Below are positions 11,400 through 22,446 of a DNA stretch of 64,000 nt, one piece after another. Position numbers and translations under genes: made by a program. The DNA is from Epiperipatus broadwayi. Lineage: Eukaryota > Onychophora > Udeonychophora > Euonychophora > Peripatidae. The notes beneath the pieces are model-generated. The model saw only the letters and a list, made by a program, of their open reading frames with translations, did no database searches and was not told the origin of the DNA. Each line of letters starts with the position of its first letter. The first letter of the stretch is position 1. The DNA is taken from positions 6,883,501-6,947,500 of the forward strand of contig JAQFVV010012446.1 in NCBI GenBank assembly GCA_028023455.1. Direction: 5' to 3'.

Positions 11400-13815
11400 T
11401 AGAACTTCTTCAACGTTTTACAGAGTTGAGCAATTTTTTGATTTTATAAATGTTATTGCTACGAATGCCGGCTTCACATAAATATGCAGTATAAAATGGC
11501 AGAAGTATGTTTAGTGCCATTTCAGAAAGTACCGGAAATTCTGTCCTAATCCCGAGTCAAATTCATTTAATGATTTTTTGAAAAACCCAAGCTTTAAACT
11601 TGTGTCACTTCGAGCAAATTCTTTTTTAGCATTTAATGTAAATGACTGACTCACATTAATCATTTCAGCAGAGTATCATTTATGAATCTAATTTTCTTTT
11701 TCAACATCAAAATTTGAAGGAAAGGATTTTTGAAATCGTGTCTCCCGTCACTTTGGAAAGGTTATTTTCAATTACAAAAGCATCTGTAATTGTAAACATT
11801 TTTAAAAATCATTTTTCCATTCTATTTTTCCATACGTTCACTTTTTTAACAAAACTTTCAATTTTATATTAAATGTGTAACAGCACACATACACACCCAC
11901 TCCAAATGTATTAGTCGGAAGTCAGCAAAGCATATACTGTTTAAAATAAATTTAAAAAACAGACTTTATTATGAAAGCTTTTCTCTATACGGTTTTCATA
12001 TATTTATCATTATATTAGTCTGAGATAAAGTGGATACTTTTATAATTACAATTATTTCCTTAAAGTAATATGTTTAAATCATTCAATTTTTCAAAAATAT
12101 CTGACAAATAATACAGTTTTAAAAGCCATGGGGCATTTTTAAAAAATCAACAAAATCAGATTTCTGCTCAGTTAAAAATATGAATAGAGTTTGGTAATCA
12201 GAATTCATATCTTTGCAATGCTTTGAAAATAGATTACTGTTAGAGCTCGGCTTTTTATAAAATTAATAATTTTGTTAACATCACAAAGCACAGCATTTAA
12301 ATCTGATAATTTTTTGCCTACGAGTGCTTCCGATGTACAATGCAGTAAATAAAATTGATATGTTTGTTGCCATTAGCTTGAACTTTTGATACAAAATCAA
12401 TATTCTCACCCAATATTGCCCCAACACAGTTTGTACAGACAACGATGCAACTACTCCATTGTAAACACTCATTTGTGAAAAATTCATAAACTTTAAATTA
12501 AATGTCTTCCCCTCTAGTGAACATACTCAAAGGGACAACAAAGCAATAATTCTTCATGTATACTTCTTTCTAACGCATATCTTACTTTTTTTTTTTTATT
12601 CAAATAAATTTATTTTATATAGATATTACAATTTGTTTATTTACAACGTATTTTCATATTGTCCTATTAATAAATTATGATAATGATGAGTTGTTTAAGA
12701 TGAAAATTTTGTTTGCAAAGAGTTCTGTATTTAAAAACAAATAAGAAGAGTAAAGAGAGCAAATTGAATTACGCTGAACGTAGTTCATGAATGCCTAATA
12801 ATTTCCAAGTCTCGTTAATTATGTTTTGAGGACCAATGGCTTTATCTGTTTTGTTTAATTTTAATTAACTTTCTTATATATATTTCTTTCGCATTAGGTG
12901 TTGGAAATTCAAAAATTAGCTTGCATCATAAGTGTGGAAAATAAATAGTCTTATCCAGGCATAATTTTTGCTTGCAATGCTGTTGTTTAATGATGATATT
13001 GTTTCATAGTTAACTTTTGAACTTAAATAGACCAGCTCCCTAATCTCTCTGAGTTTAATGGATCTGTGTGTAATCTGTTCTATTGATTCCTTCTCAAGCA
13101 AGCATAGATTGCATATAGGATCAATACTAGAATAACCTCTATTGTATGATAGAAATAAACTTGTTGCTAAGGAGGCCAGATTTGTTTTAAGTATGAAGTC
13201 AAGGAATTTGGCTTCAGGACTCCATCTTCTAAAATAATGTATATCTTACTTAAGGTAACAATTGTCCCAAGTTAAAAATGTTAGTTGTTTCATTCAATAG
13301 AACTGCAAACTTTGCCAAGTAATAAGCTGCTGTAATTGGTTACTAATTTCAGAAATGCTTCTGGAAACAGTATCATTTGATAAAGGAATTTTATGAATTT
13401 CATCTCCATATTTTTTCCATGAACTATTTCCGGCATTTTTATTGCAGAAGGCAGTATGAGATCTCCCATAGAAATTTCATAAGATACAAATAAATACTTT
13501 TCATTGACAGCAACAAATTTCTCAAAACATTGGTTTTTCTGTATTTGAGGATTTTAAAAGTCATTCAAAGTATTCCTTTGGTTTATCGCAATATGTTGAA
13601 TGCTTGGTACTAAGATGTCACTTTAGTTTGGATGGTTTAATGATCTCAATAGCCAAAACTTCATTACAAATTAAGCAAATAGGTTGTTCCATGTCATTAC
13701 AATTAACACAAGAAAATCCAAATGCCAAAAACAAATTATCATATTTTCTTTTTCTTATTAAGTCCCACTTTCTGAATACAACCTGCAAGTGAGAAATCCA
13801 CTGCAGTGTCATCAC
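11400..13815 (-). pseudogene. ZBED5-like hAT transposase remnant
   Basis: The N-terminus shows a BED zinc finger: CLICNEVLA, then IKPSKLK, a stop codon, and HLSTKHS, so the finger itself is interrupted. Near 13320 the frame AKFAVLLNETTNIFNLGQLL corresponds to the family's LDESTD block, but the first catalytic Asp is Asn. After the nested LINE the reading resumes with a TTTGED-like block. The C-terminal dimerisation helix reads LSEMALNILLPFYTAYLCEA. Several stops and frame changes separate these parts. The protein would have cut and joined transposon ends; this copy cannot. Closest relatives are domesticated or active ZBED5-type hATs common in invertebrates. Confidence 0.7.
12577..13251 (-). 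mobile_element. 5'-truncated LINE nested in the hAT element, with 11-bp target-site duplication
   Basis: The direct repeat ATATCTTACTT lies at 12577-12587 and 13241-13251. The 653 bp between begin, on the plus strand, with a T run and TTTATT, i.e. a poly(A) tail with an AATAAA on the minus strand. The minus strand encodes NLASLATSLFLSYNRGYSSI, then DPICNLCLLEKESIEQITHR, the Cys/His-rich C-terminal region of a LINE ORF2 (CxxC...H, with the last Cys changed to Ser). A further stretch lies in the frame at 13101-12916. Removing the insert and one duplication rejoins the hAT transposase frame, which confirms the borders. Confidence 0.8.
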
Positions 13816-14750
13816 AATTTTTAGTCTTTCTGTTTAAATGTAGCCACTTCTCCAGAATGAAAATGGTATTTTTCCTTGAAATATAATTTTAAAAAATAAT
13901 ATATATATAAACATCATAATTATTAGGACTTTCCGAAATTAAATTCATTTTACTCATACCCTTACCTTAGAAATTTTCAAGTATTTGAAATTTTTTTAAT
14001 ATGATAAAATTAAGTTCTTGAAAAATTTCAAGCCAAGTCTGCCCAAGGGGAAAAAAAACATTTTGAAAAAAAAAAAAACGTACAATAATTTAAGATATTT
14101 CACTTGAAAAATTTTTGTTATTATTTGTATTTGGAAACTTAATATATATAAAACAAAAACTGAAAGAACATTTACATTATTAGAAATATCTATTTTTTTA
14201 CTTTTAAAATAATACAAAAACTATATTTATCTATAAAACGTGTGATTTATTCTTCTTGGAATAATAATTGACTTCAATTTATGAAATTACATTTGTTAGA
14301 AAAGAGCCATTTTTAACCTTTTATAATTATTGCTTCTATTTGCAACAGATAACTCATGAAAGAAAGCATTTTCATAGGGGTGAAAAGTTAAAAGGGCTGT
14401 TAATTCTATACATATTTGTTAAGAAATAACAGTAGAACAATTTAATGATAAAATACTATATTTCAGAACATGTAATAGTCTCAACTGTGTGAGCAAAAGC
14501 GACAACAGAATGCATAGATCAAACAGTGAAGTACAGGTGACCAATCGCAGTTGTCAACTTGGCACAAATGTTCTTTCACTATCATAAACTCACAGACATC
14601 CTATACACATAGTAATGCTAACTGATTTTGAATTAATTTTTGGTCATTGCGCATCCAGAAATTTTCTAGCTTTGCTAAAATTTCTGTGACCCACAAATTT
14701 AGTTACGCAACCCCATACGGGGGTCATCAGCCACACTGTAAGAAGCCCTG

Positions 14751-16729
14751 TTATGGGTATTTTTTTTTTTTTGTTTTTCAATAAGAAAATATGAATAGCA
14801 GTTTTACTATCAACAGATAAGTCTTTCTAATTGTTTGATGTTTTTATATCTAAATCAGCTTCAGAGTATTTACAGTCATTCCCTACTTACTGTTAACTAT
14901 TTCAGAATGTTTCGCAGTTGTTACTTTTGCCATTATTAAATCAATAACTATCATTGTCACTTACAAAAGAATTTCGTAAAACTTTTAGCTTTAAATTTAG
15001 AAACCATTTTATTATGCAAATGCTATATCACACCAAAGTGATGAATAAAATACACGCACTTTCAATTTAATACAAAGGTAAATAAACATAACTGCATATG
15101 GGATTCCAGACAAGGAAAACCCATTGTTACCATTTTGTGAAACTTTACCAAATATATGAATTTTAATGAATTTTTTTTTTTGATTGTTTGTTTACATGTA
15201 TATCTGTGTTTGTTTATTTACCTTTTTTTTTTTTTTTTTGAATAGCATGTAATTGAAGTAGTATATACTGATACAGTATATATTGCAGCTACACTGAACA
15301 CAATATTGAAAAAGCCAGAGTTCAGCTTAAGAAAACAAAAGATATTTTTTAAGTTTATTTATCAGTTGATTTTATGAAACTTAAAAATCACAGAAAAATT
15401 ATGATTTACCCAAGGAATCAAAACAACCTTATTTACATTTTTGTCCTGCTTATCAGGCTTGAGTTATTACTAATGTCATCAAAACATTCAACAATACATG
15501 AACTGAAAGATTCTAGACATTTTCAAAGAACTACTATATGCAAATATGGTTATAAAACCTGGGTGCAATTATTAAAAAAAAGATGGATAAATCATCAGGC
15601 TTGGGAAAACAAAGTGAAATGTAAGCCAGATATCATTACATAACACTTCTTCTAGATTAAAAAAAAAAAGTTAAATCAATAATTGGAAGGGAAAATAAGA
15701 AGCAAATAGCTGAGACTGAATCCAATCCTATCTGATTTTCAAAATCTCTTTATTCCAAATTTGATAATAGGCATCATACGCACAACGAAATTAATAAGAT
15801 AGCAAAAAAAATGCTCTGCTAAAGTGAATACTTTCAATTTTTTTACACAAATTAATTGAGGACACAGAGTAAATCCACTCTCAAAACACAAACCCTTATT
15901 CTTTCTGCTCTCAGACAAAATCCCATATTGATAAAATAGTATTATCAATTTTTAATTGGACATAAGAGTAGCTCATCATTTAATTGCATTTTAAAATTTA
16001 GCAAAACATATTAATTAAAGTGAAAGGCTGAAACCTTCTCGCATGCGCATTTAGAATGCTTATATGACAGCCACCCAGATGTAATGATGATTGTATGGGA
16101 AGCTCTCAAGTCGCAACACAAGACAGATTTTTATAAGAAAAAAATGGTTCCACCTTTTTTACTTAAATTTCTATATAAATAAGCCAGTCTAAAGCATTTT
16201 GACTTAAGAGCGTGAAGCTTTTAAGCACCTTCAAATTTAACTCACTGCGTATTATTTCTAAATCAACGATGTGAAATCTTTCGATTTACAATGAAGTAAT
16301 ATTTTCAGAACTTATGAAATTGATAGTAATGTATGTAAATATAAATTTATTAAGCAAACATATTAAAAAAATATTATTGCAATCAAATTAAATTATTCAT
16401 TTAGTTTTTTTTTAAATAGCTTATCTATTAACAAATATCAACATTGTTTACATTAAAATTTGAAAGTAAACAACTAGAGAGAGTACAGATTCTCTGTGCA
16501 TATTAATGTAAATAATAAAAATACTGCCTTTACGCAGTCTTTCTTTTCATAATTGAAAAATAATTTACAACTTTGACTGTTCAATAGTCTTCCTTAGAGC
16601 CTCTAATATTAAGAACTAAATTTAAAAAAAAGAAAAATGAATCAATAGCTCAATGGGGAATAAACAAATATTTCACACAAGAATGTATTTATAAACATTA
16701 ACTTAATCAATTATAATATTTATTAAGGC
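14751..16729. other. AT-rich DNA, nothing recognised
   Basis: Contains poly-T runs near 14761, 15172 and 15223. The unassigned plus-strand frame at 15374-15643 has no recognisable motif. A GC-richer patch near 15740-15950 has an AATAAA on the minus strand and could be an old 3' untranslated region. No exon borders or terminal repeats were identified. Confidence 0.4.
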
Positions 16730-16879
16730 TATAACCTTAAGACTATGCGCCTGAAAAAACGACGTAGGGACTTCTGCAAATCTTTAATACAAGATTTATT
16801 TAAAAGACAAGAGATAAATCTTGTGTTAAAGATTTGCAGAGGTCCCTACTGTCATTTTTTCAGGTGCATAAGGTTATAT
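16730..16879. mobile_element. Foldback MITE family D
   Basis: Arms of about 66 bp pair with few mismatches: the left begins ATAACCTTAAGACTATGCGC and the right ends with its complement near 16879. Both contain the complement of GATTTGCAGAGGTCCCTAC. The loop is about 12 bp. A second, partial copy at 17301-17367 carries GCAGAGGTCCCTACTATCAC, showing that this is a dispersed family. Confidence 0.75.
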
Positions 16880-17300
16880 TACTTTAAGTAATGAGTATGT
16901 GCTTTATAAATATAATTATAATCAATTATATAATTTAATATATTAAAGAAGTGACACTTACGTGTGTGCTATAAAAATTATTTCTCATTAGACAAAATCA
17001 GGAATTTCTGTGCATAAAAATAAATCTGTATATCTCGAAACTTTTTAAGGCAATATAAATCCAAGAATAAAATTCCAATCTACCAATGATCTAAGAAGAC
17101 ATTTCAATGACCTGATTCGTATAAGTATTAGCTCATTAATACAATGAATTAATACAAGAGATGAGGTTCATATAAAATAGAATTGATAAAGTTCCAATTT
17201 GATTAGAATGTTTATGTGTTTATTAATTAAATAAAAAGTAACACATTAATAATTGTAAATTTTATCGTTCCCCTCTTTTCTTCCAAACGTAAGCTTGTGG

Positions 17301-17367
17301 TTAAGACCTGCAGAGGTCCCTACTATCACATTTTTACACGCACATTCTTGAGGTTACAGCCTTAGTA
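17301..17367 (+). mobile_element. Foldback MITE family D, partial copy
   Basis: Shares the GCAGAGGTCCCTACT core, a T-rich spacer and a GAGGTTACAGCC end with the right arm of the foldback at 16730-16879. Only one arm is present. Confidence 0.6.
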
Positions 17368-18365
17368 AATATTACTGTCACATTTAAATAAAGTAAATAA
17401 CATTTTATATACTCATGGTAAGGTTCATACAAAAAAATGGAATTAATTATAATTTTTATCTGGGCTGGAATATATATATGCTTAATGATTATAAAAAGTA
17501 TCGCTAAATCTGTTGATAAATAAAATAAGATTCCAATCTATTCTAAATTGTAATTAACGGTGTTGATGATTTGGCGCATAATGAAAGGAGTTACCTTTGG
17601 AAATAATCCTGTAACTTTGCATTGTCATAATTTATGATTCAGAAGTTTACTATCATATATATCATCTAATATTTTATTTCACAATAAGATTAGTAAAGGA
17701 TGTTATGACAACTGATATAAGATCATTTTCCATTTTCAATGAAGTAAAAAGACATGTGCTAAACATTTTGTACCAGTTCAATATACTGCCACTTATCATA
17801 CATATATTCTGTCAAAAAAATAGAAACCATTGTTGATGCGCTAATATTTAAAATTTCTTGCGATTATAAGCTACATAGAGCAATGCACTCCAAAAAACAA
17901 AGCTATTATAATTTAAAGAATTATGAAAAAATTTGGTATACAAAATTTAAATCATTCCAATCCAACATAATGACAAAATGAACTTCCAAAAATACAGACG
18001 TCTAAAAAATATGCTTGCAAATGTAAAAACAATAGAAATTTCTTTATTGAATCAAGAATGCAATTCAATAATGTATAATCAAATGATCTGTGTTAATGGA
18101 TAGGTATAAGAATAATATCAATCACAAGAAGAAACAAGGCCAGTATAATCACAAAAAAAATAGAGATAAAAATAATATCTAAAAGCAATCATAAAAGTAA
18201 TAAAGTAACGCAGAACAAAGATCTGATATTAAGTTATGTTCCCAGTGAAAGAATGATTAAAATTAAAATTAATACTCTATAAATAAAACAAAAAAGAGTA
18301 CTTGTATAAGATAAGGACCTCAAACCAGAAAAAAAGCCTTACTGAACATGTCTAGAATGGGATAT

Positions 18366-18400
18366 TGAAGCAGTCGGATCTGAGTTCGATCCTAGCTTCA
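18366..18400 (+). other. Hairpin at the extreme LTR tip
   Basis: TGAAGC pairs with GCTTCA and GGATC pairs with GATCC around a 7-base loop TGAGTTC, within 35 bases of the LTR 5' end. The same hairpin is at 26472-26506. The inner part (GAGTTCGATCC) resembles a tRNA T-arm/B box. Confidence 0.6.
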
Positions 18401-18957
18401 TGTTATTTACCCTAATGCTAACCTTAAATTTCCGATGCAATGGGGCTTTATACGTTCAATCCATGCTAAATTTCATAATGAATAACTTATTTCAAATGCG
18501 TAGCAAAATTAATTAGTTTAGCTTAAAATTGATCAATTCTCTAAATAAATTCATGATAAAATATTCATGAATTTATATATATTAAATTGCGTGGATTGTG
18601 CGTATATACTTGTAAATATTAAATATATATAAATTGTTCGAAAGTTTCATTGCATCGGGAATACTTGTTTTTTTTTACTTTTAAATAATTTGTAAAGTTT
18701 CGTTGATTAAAAGCCACATTCCTTCGATAAGCTTTAAAATTCTTAAAAACAATAGTAAAGTTTTATTAATTAAAAAAGATAAGGATTCATTTTTCTAATT
18801 AAATTATTTTCAAATCTTAAGAATTCATTTTCAATTAGAGAAGGAATTCAAGCTAATTAGTTTGAAAGCCTTATCGAAGGAATGTATTTGAAAACAACTA
18901 ATTATAAAACACATTGATAAAAAAATGAGCGCTAGCCGGAGGCACCAGTGAACAGGA

Positions 18958-18963
18958 TATATA
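18958..18963 (+). promoter_or_regulatory. Candidate TATA box in the LTR
   Basis: TATATA within GGATATATAGCCC, in a GC-richer stretch that follows a long AT-rich segment. The 3' LTR has the longer form CAGTATATATAGCCC. If used, transcription would begin about 30 bp downstream, leaving a U3 of roughly 600 bp and a very long R-U5. Assignment is by motif only. Confidence 0.35.
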
Positions 18964-19969
18964 GCCCTGAAAAGTCAGGAAAAAGAAGACTAGCTTTGTT
19001 GTAGAGTAGTGCAGTGAACTCTGTGCGTATAAAAATTGTATTTCATCATGATAGAGGGCTAGAACATCAGGAATCTGGCTACGGTTCCTAAAGTCCCGAG
19101 AAATCTTCACTGGATCTGCTGAATCTTTCCGGACCGATCAGACTGCTAAGATCATGAAAAGCTACTAAAAATGCTGTTCCAATAATCAACCAAATGGTGC
19201 CTACGTTTTCAACAACTTGGAGGTGCAACTTAAGGACCAGCGGAAGGGGTAATATATTTCTATAATGAACGTTAAACTTTCTGGCCAGTTCGAACTTTAT
19301 CTTACACTCCCTTTTAGAGCTCTTTTATTCTCATTTATAATGTAATAATACTCTGTGTAAAACCTTTTATTTATGCTATTTTAAATTAGTAATTCTCTCA
19401 ATCTCTAGTCTTTAAAGATAACTTTCCTTCATTACTATGGCGGTTCATTTATTATATTATATATATATTTTGCGTGTGATTTATTAATGTTGTTATTTTT
19501 AATTATATGCCAATAATCTTTCGACTCGATGATTTCCTTCATTTCCTTTGCCTTATACAAGTAGTATAAGATTAATTCTGATAGTTAATTTTTGCCCGTT
19601 AGAACTAGATTTATACAGTTCGATCAATTATCGAGTCGAAAGAAATTATTAAATATGTGCTATTTTTATCATTGGCTAATAATAAATTATTAGCACTGTT
19701 TCTAATCTATGCCTCAGCTATTTTCTCATATTCAACAATGCGTATTTATTCATATATAATTTTAAATGTTTTTGCAAAAGGGCCGATAAAGGAATCAAAT
19801 ATATTCTAATTTAACTTTGTTATTTTGTATTAAGATTCAGGAAGGGCACGATGATTGGGGCAGAATTAATATAATTTACAAATACTTTAAAATAGTTCGT
19901 TAAAAGCTCGTTTGACTTTAATTAATTGATCAAGTCATCACGTAGAGCATTCTATATGGGTTTTAGTAT

Positions 19970-20146
19970 TCAAACGATGACTATCAAGTCATCATCGTCG
20001 AACATTTCTGGCGTAGGGCAATCTTCCGCTCCGTTAGGCTGGTCGGTGATCATATTTCTGTTATTTAAATTATCGAGGAAGAAAGCACTTCCTCTCCTGT
20101 TCATATTAGTCAAAGGGCATAAGACTTTCCAGACGCAAGCCGCCAT
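19970..20146 (-). other. Antisense ORF inside the LTR (58 codons), unrecognised
   Basis: From an ATG at 20146 to TGA at 19972-19970 on the minus strand. It reads MAACVWKVLCPLTNMNRRGS, later NMITDQPNGAEDCPTPEMF, and ends DDDDLIVIV. Codon content and GC differ from the AT-rich surroundings, and the peptide is of mixed composition rather than low complexity. The copy in the 3' LTR (28254-28078) is also open with one amino-acid change (Met to Thr). The plus strand here is also open (ATG 19956 to 20201), so coding cannot be decided. It could be a captured gene piece or chance. Confidence 0.3.
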
Positions 20147-20955
20147 AGGACTTCGATCATCGACTAGCTGTCATCTTTCAATTTCACTTTCTAGCTCATA
20201 ATTCGTCAGCACCGTTATTTCTCAGTCCCAGTAAAGCCCGCTCTGATGCTCGTAATTCGTGACGAAGTGATTTAAATTAAAGTCGAACAAATTCTCAAAT
20301 ATATTAATAATTAAATCTGTTTTCACATCAAGGTTAAAGTTATGCCCTAAAATACGTATCTTGCTCTTCGTGAATAGATTTTCGAATGTGAAAATAAATA
20401 TCACATTCCATCATAATCAAATTAGAGCAATCATTTCCTTCGTTAATGAATACCTTTATCAGCCTTTATATTTCTTGTTGGGGGCATAGGCAGAGATTTT
20501 TAATTTACGTAATACTTGTTGGCATATGATAAGGACCGCCACTTTATTATAATTGTAAGATATCTTAAAGACTAGAGGTAATTAATGCATTCTTTATTTT
20601 ATGAAACAAAACAAATTATTTTTATTAAATATTTTCTAACATACTTGGTTTTCTTAGTTCATTATTCTTTTTATAATTATTTAAATGTTAATACCCACTG
20701 TCTGTGTTGGCAACCCGAACATACATATGATTCGATTTATAAAATTATTCAAAGTATATAAATTCTTAGATATTAGTGTTACTCAGGAGTCTCTAGTCCT
20801 CACCAACCATTGAGCTAGTTCTTGGCGCATAGCACTGTGCCGTCGATTTCTGCTATCTGAGCTGTTGAGTTGGGTTTGAATTCAGTTTTGAACCGCCTGA
20901 GTTTGAATCCGATTTGACTTGCGGTGGTGGTGGCTTTCGACCGGTACATGGTTAT

Positions 20956-22446
20956 GTTTTTGGCTGCCCAATCGTTGTGGCTCGACTTAATAAACCCCAC
21001 ACATGCCCTGGAGATAGTAATTTTGTTTTAGTTACTCAGATCTCAATAAATTAAATGTTTAAAGTGATATTTTTGTAGAATGTTTTATATATTTGAAAAA
21101 GTTATGCGATTTATAATGCATAACTGAAATGATTTAATAAATTAAAATATCACTTTCTAATTCTCTTCCTTATAATTAAATGTATTCAAGATTTTTTTTT
21201 TAAATTCAAAAAAACTGTTAGAATAATTATTTAAGTATATGTGTAATTAGTTATACGTGTACTATATATCCATATATATATATATATTATACGTTTGTTT
21301 ATACGCGTTCATGACAGTAAGAAAATTATCGTTAGCGAAGTAGCAAGAGCAGATCAAAGCATAGGGGTAAAATAAATGAAATATTTTGTCTGTGTCAAAA
21401 TTAATTTTGTTCATCTCAGTTGTTATAATATAAAATATCTAATATGATATCATATAAAAGTCTTAATTTCAAAGTATTGCTTGCTAGCATATATATTAAA
21501 TGATCGCTCCGTATTTTTAGTAGTCTCAAAGTAGGCGAAGACCTTCAAACTGGGAATTATCTGTAAAGCGGTCCGATGCAGTGTGACATTACGCTTTAAT
21601 GACAATAATTTCTAGAGTAACCTCAAAGCAGGTGAAGACCCTTTGTGTACACCAAGCAGCCAGATGCAGTTGGCAAAATGCTTAAATGGTTTGCACGCTT
21701 TCATGCTAGCAAGATTTAGAATAATATCACCAATAAAAGTTCTTGTAATATTAATTTTGACATTTTTTTTGGTGTTAAAGCCTCATGCTTAGTAAAAATG
21801 AAGTAGTGAACTCCTATATTTAAACTCAGGTCATGAACGCGTTAGCTGTTATTAAATAATATTACTCATCATCAATTCAATTGTTTTATTAAAGGTTAAG
21901 TCAATCATATGTGGTTTGGGGGTCAATGGGTTATATCACATGCCCTATTGATCTCATTTTGCTCACTGGCGCCCATATAAATAAATTTGTCAGCAAATTT
22001 GATTGTCAGCACAGTAGTGGGTCAATCGCCATAATAAAAAACCAAGTGTGTTCAATACAGAATGATTTGTTGTATCTGCTAATACATAATATTTGTATAT
22101 CACTGTATAGTTTTTTTTTTCAGACATGGGAGAACAGAACAGTTGAACAAAGGGAAAGTGAATAATGTTTTTTTCTTATCTTTAATGTTTTTGAATGCAT
22201 GTCTCACTCAAACAGTTAATATAAAGAGCTAACCAAGAAAACGTAGGTAAACTAAAAAAGGCAGATTACATAGATTGGGGAAATAATGTGCAGCAGCTGG
22301 TGAGGATTGGGACAATGGACCTGTAGTCAGAGACCTCATTAAAATTTACTAAAGAGAAAAAATTATTTTAAGCATACAGAGAGTACTATAAGTTGATTCG
22401 CAGTGTTTATTATATTGTTTATTATATTATTTTCTTATGTTCAAAA
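20956..22446 (+). other. Gypsy leader between 5' LTR and gag
   Basis: About 1.5 kb without a recognisable protein. A primer-binding site should start close to 20956; TGGCTGCCCAATCG at 20961 has the required TGG, but I could not match the rest to a tRNA. A good splice acceptor (T-run then CAG at 22121-22123, followed by ACATGGGAG) lies about 320 bp before the gag ATG. The short frame at 21911-22165 resembles nothing. A (TA)n run lies at about 21269-21286. Confidence 0.6.

Larger units (their letters stand above)
11136..14750 (-). mobile_element. Decayed hAT transposon, ZBED5-like
   Basis: The left end (CTGCACTTCTCAAACTTTTT then CCACTTATGACTCC) and the right end read on the minus strand (CAGGGCTTCTTACAGTGTGG then GACCCCCGTATGGGGTTGCG) are diverged hAT-type terminal repeats. 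Between them the minus strand encodes pieces of a ZBED5-type transposase: BED finger near 13800-13620, first catalytic region near 13320-13255, middle region near 12560-12100, dimerisation region near 11560-11430. Flanking 8-mers do not match, so no target duplication survives. A LINE is nested at 12588-13240. Excluding it, the element is about 2.95 kb, a normal size for a hAT. Confidence 0.75.
18366..20955 (+). repeat. 5' LTR of the gypsy element (2.59 kb)
   Basis: Matches 26472-29063 nearly throughout, and the match ends at GGTACATGGTTAT. It is unusually long for Ty3/gypsy LTRs. It contains several inverted repeats (18715-18735 with 18865-18885; 19517-19530 with 19630-19643; a palindrome near 19674-19693) and a tip hairpin at 18366-18400. 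A region near 19926-20280 is distinctly GC-richer and open in both directions. A TATA-like site lies at 18958. Confidence 0.93.

Noticed and set aside
13960-14060. Minus-strand exon with a CAG acceptor and GTAAGG donor
   Set aside because: Its only usable frame ends in a stop immediately before the donor, and it lies inside the decayed hAT element.
19926-20404. LTR open frames as established genes (plus 19926-20201, minus 20222-20404)
   Set aside because: The first begins on TTG, neither has a recognisable domain, and both strands are open; treated only as an unproven observation.
20961-20980. Primer-binding site starting TGGCTGCCC
   Set aside because: Position and leading TGG fit, but the complement does not look like a known tRNA 3' end; left as unresolved rather than annotated.
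21911-22165. 84-codon ORF in the gypsy leader as a separate gene
   Set aside because: No motif, AT-rich composition, and it lies in the untranslated leader upstream of gag.
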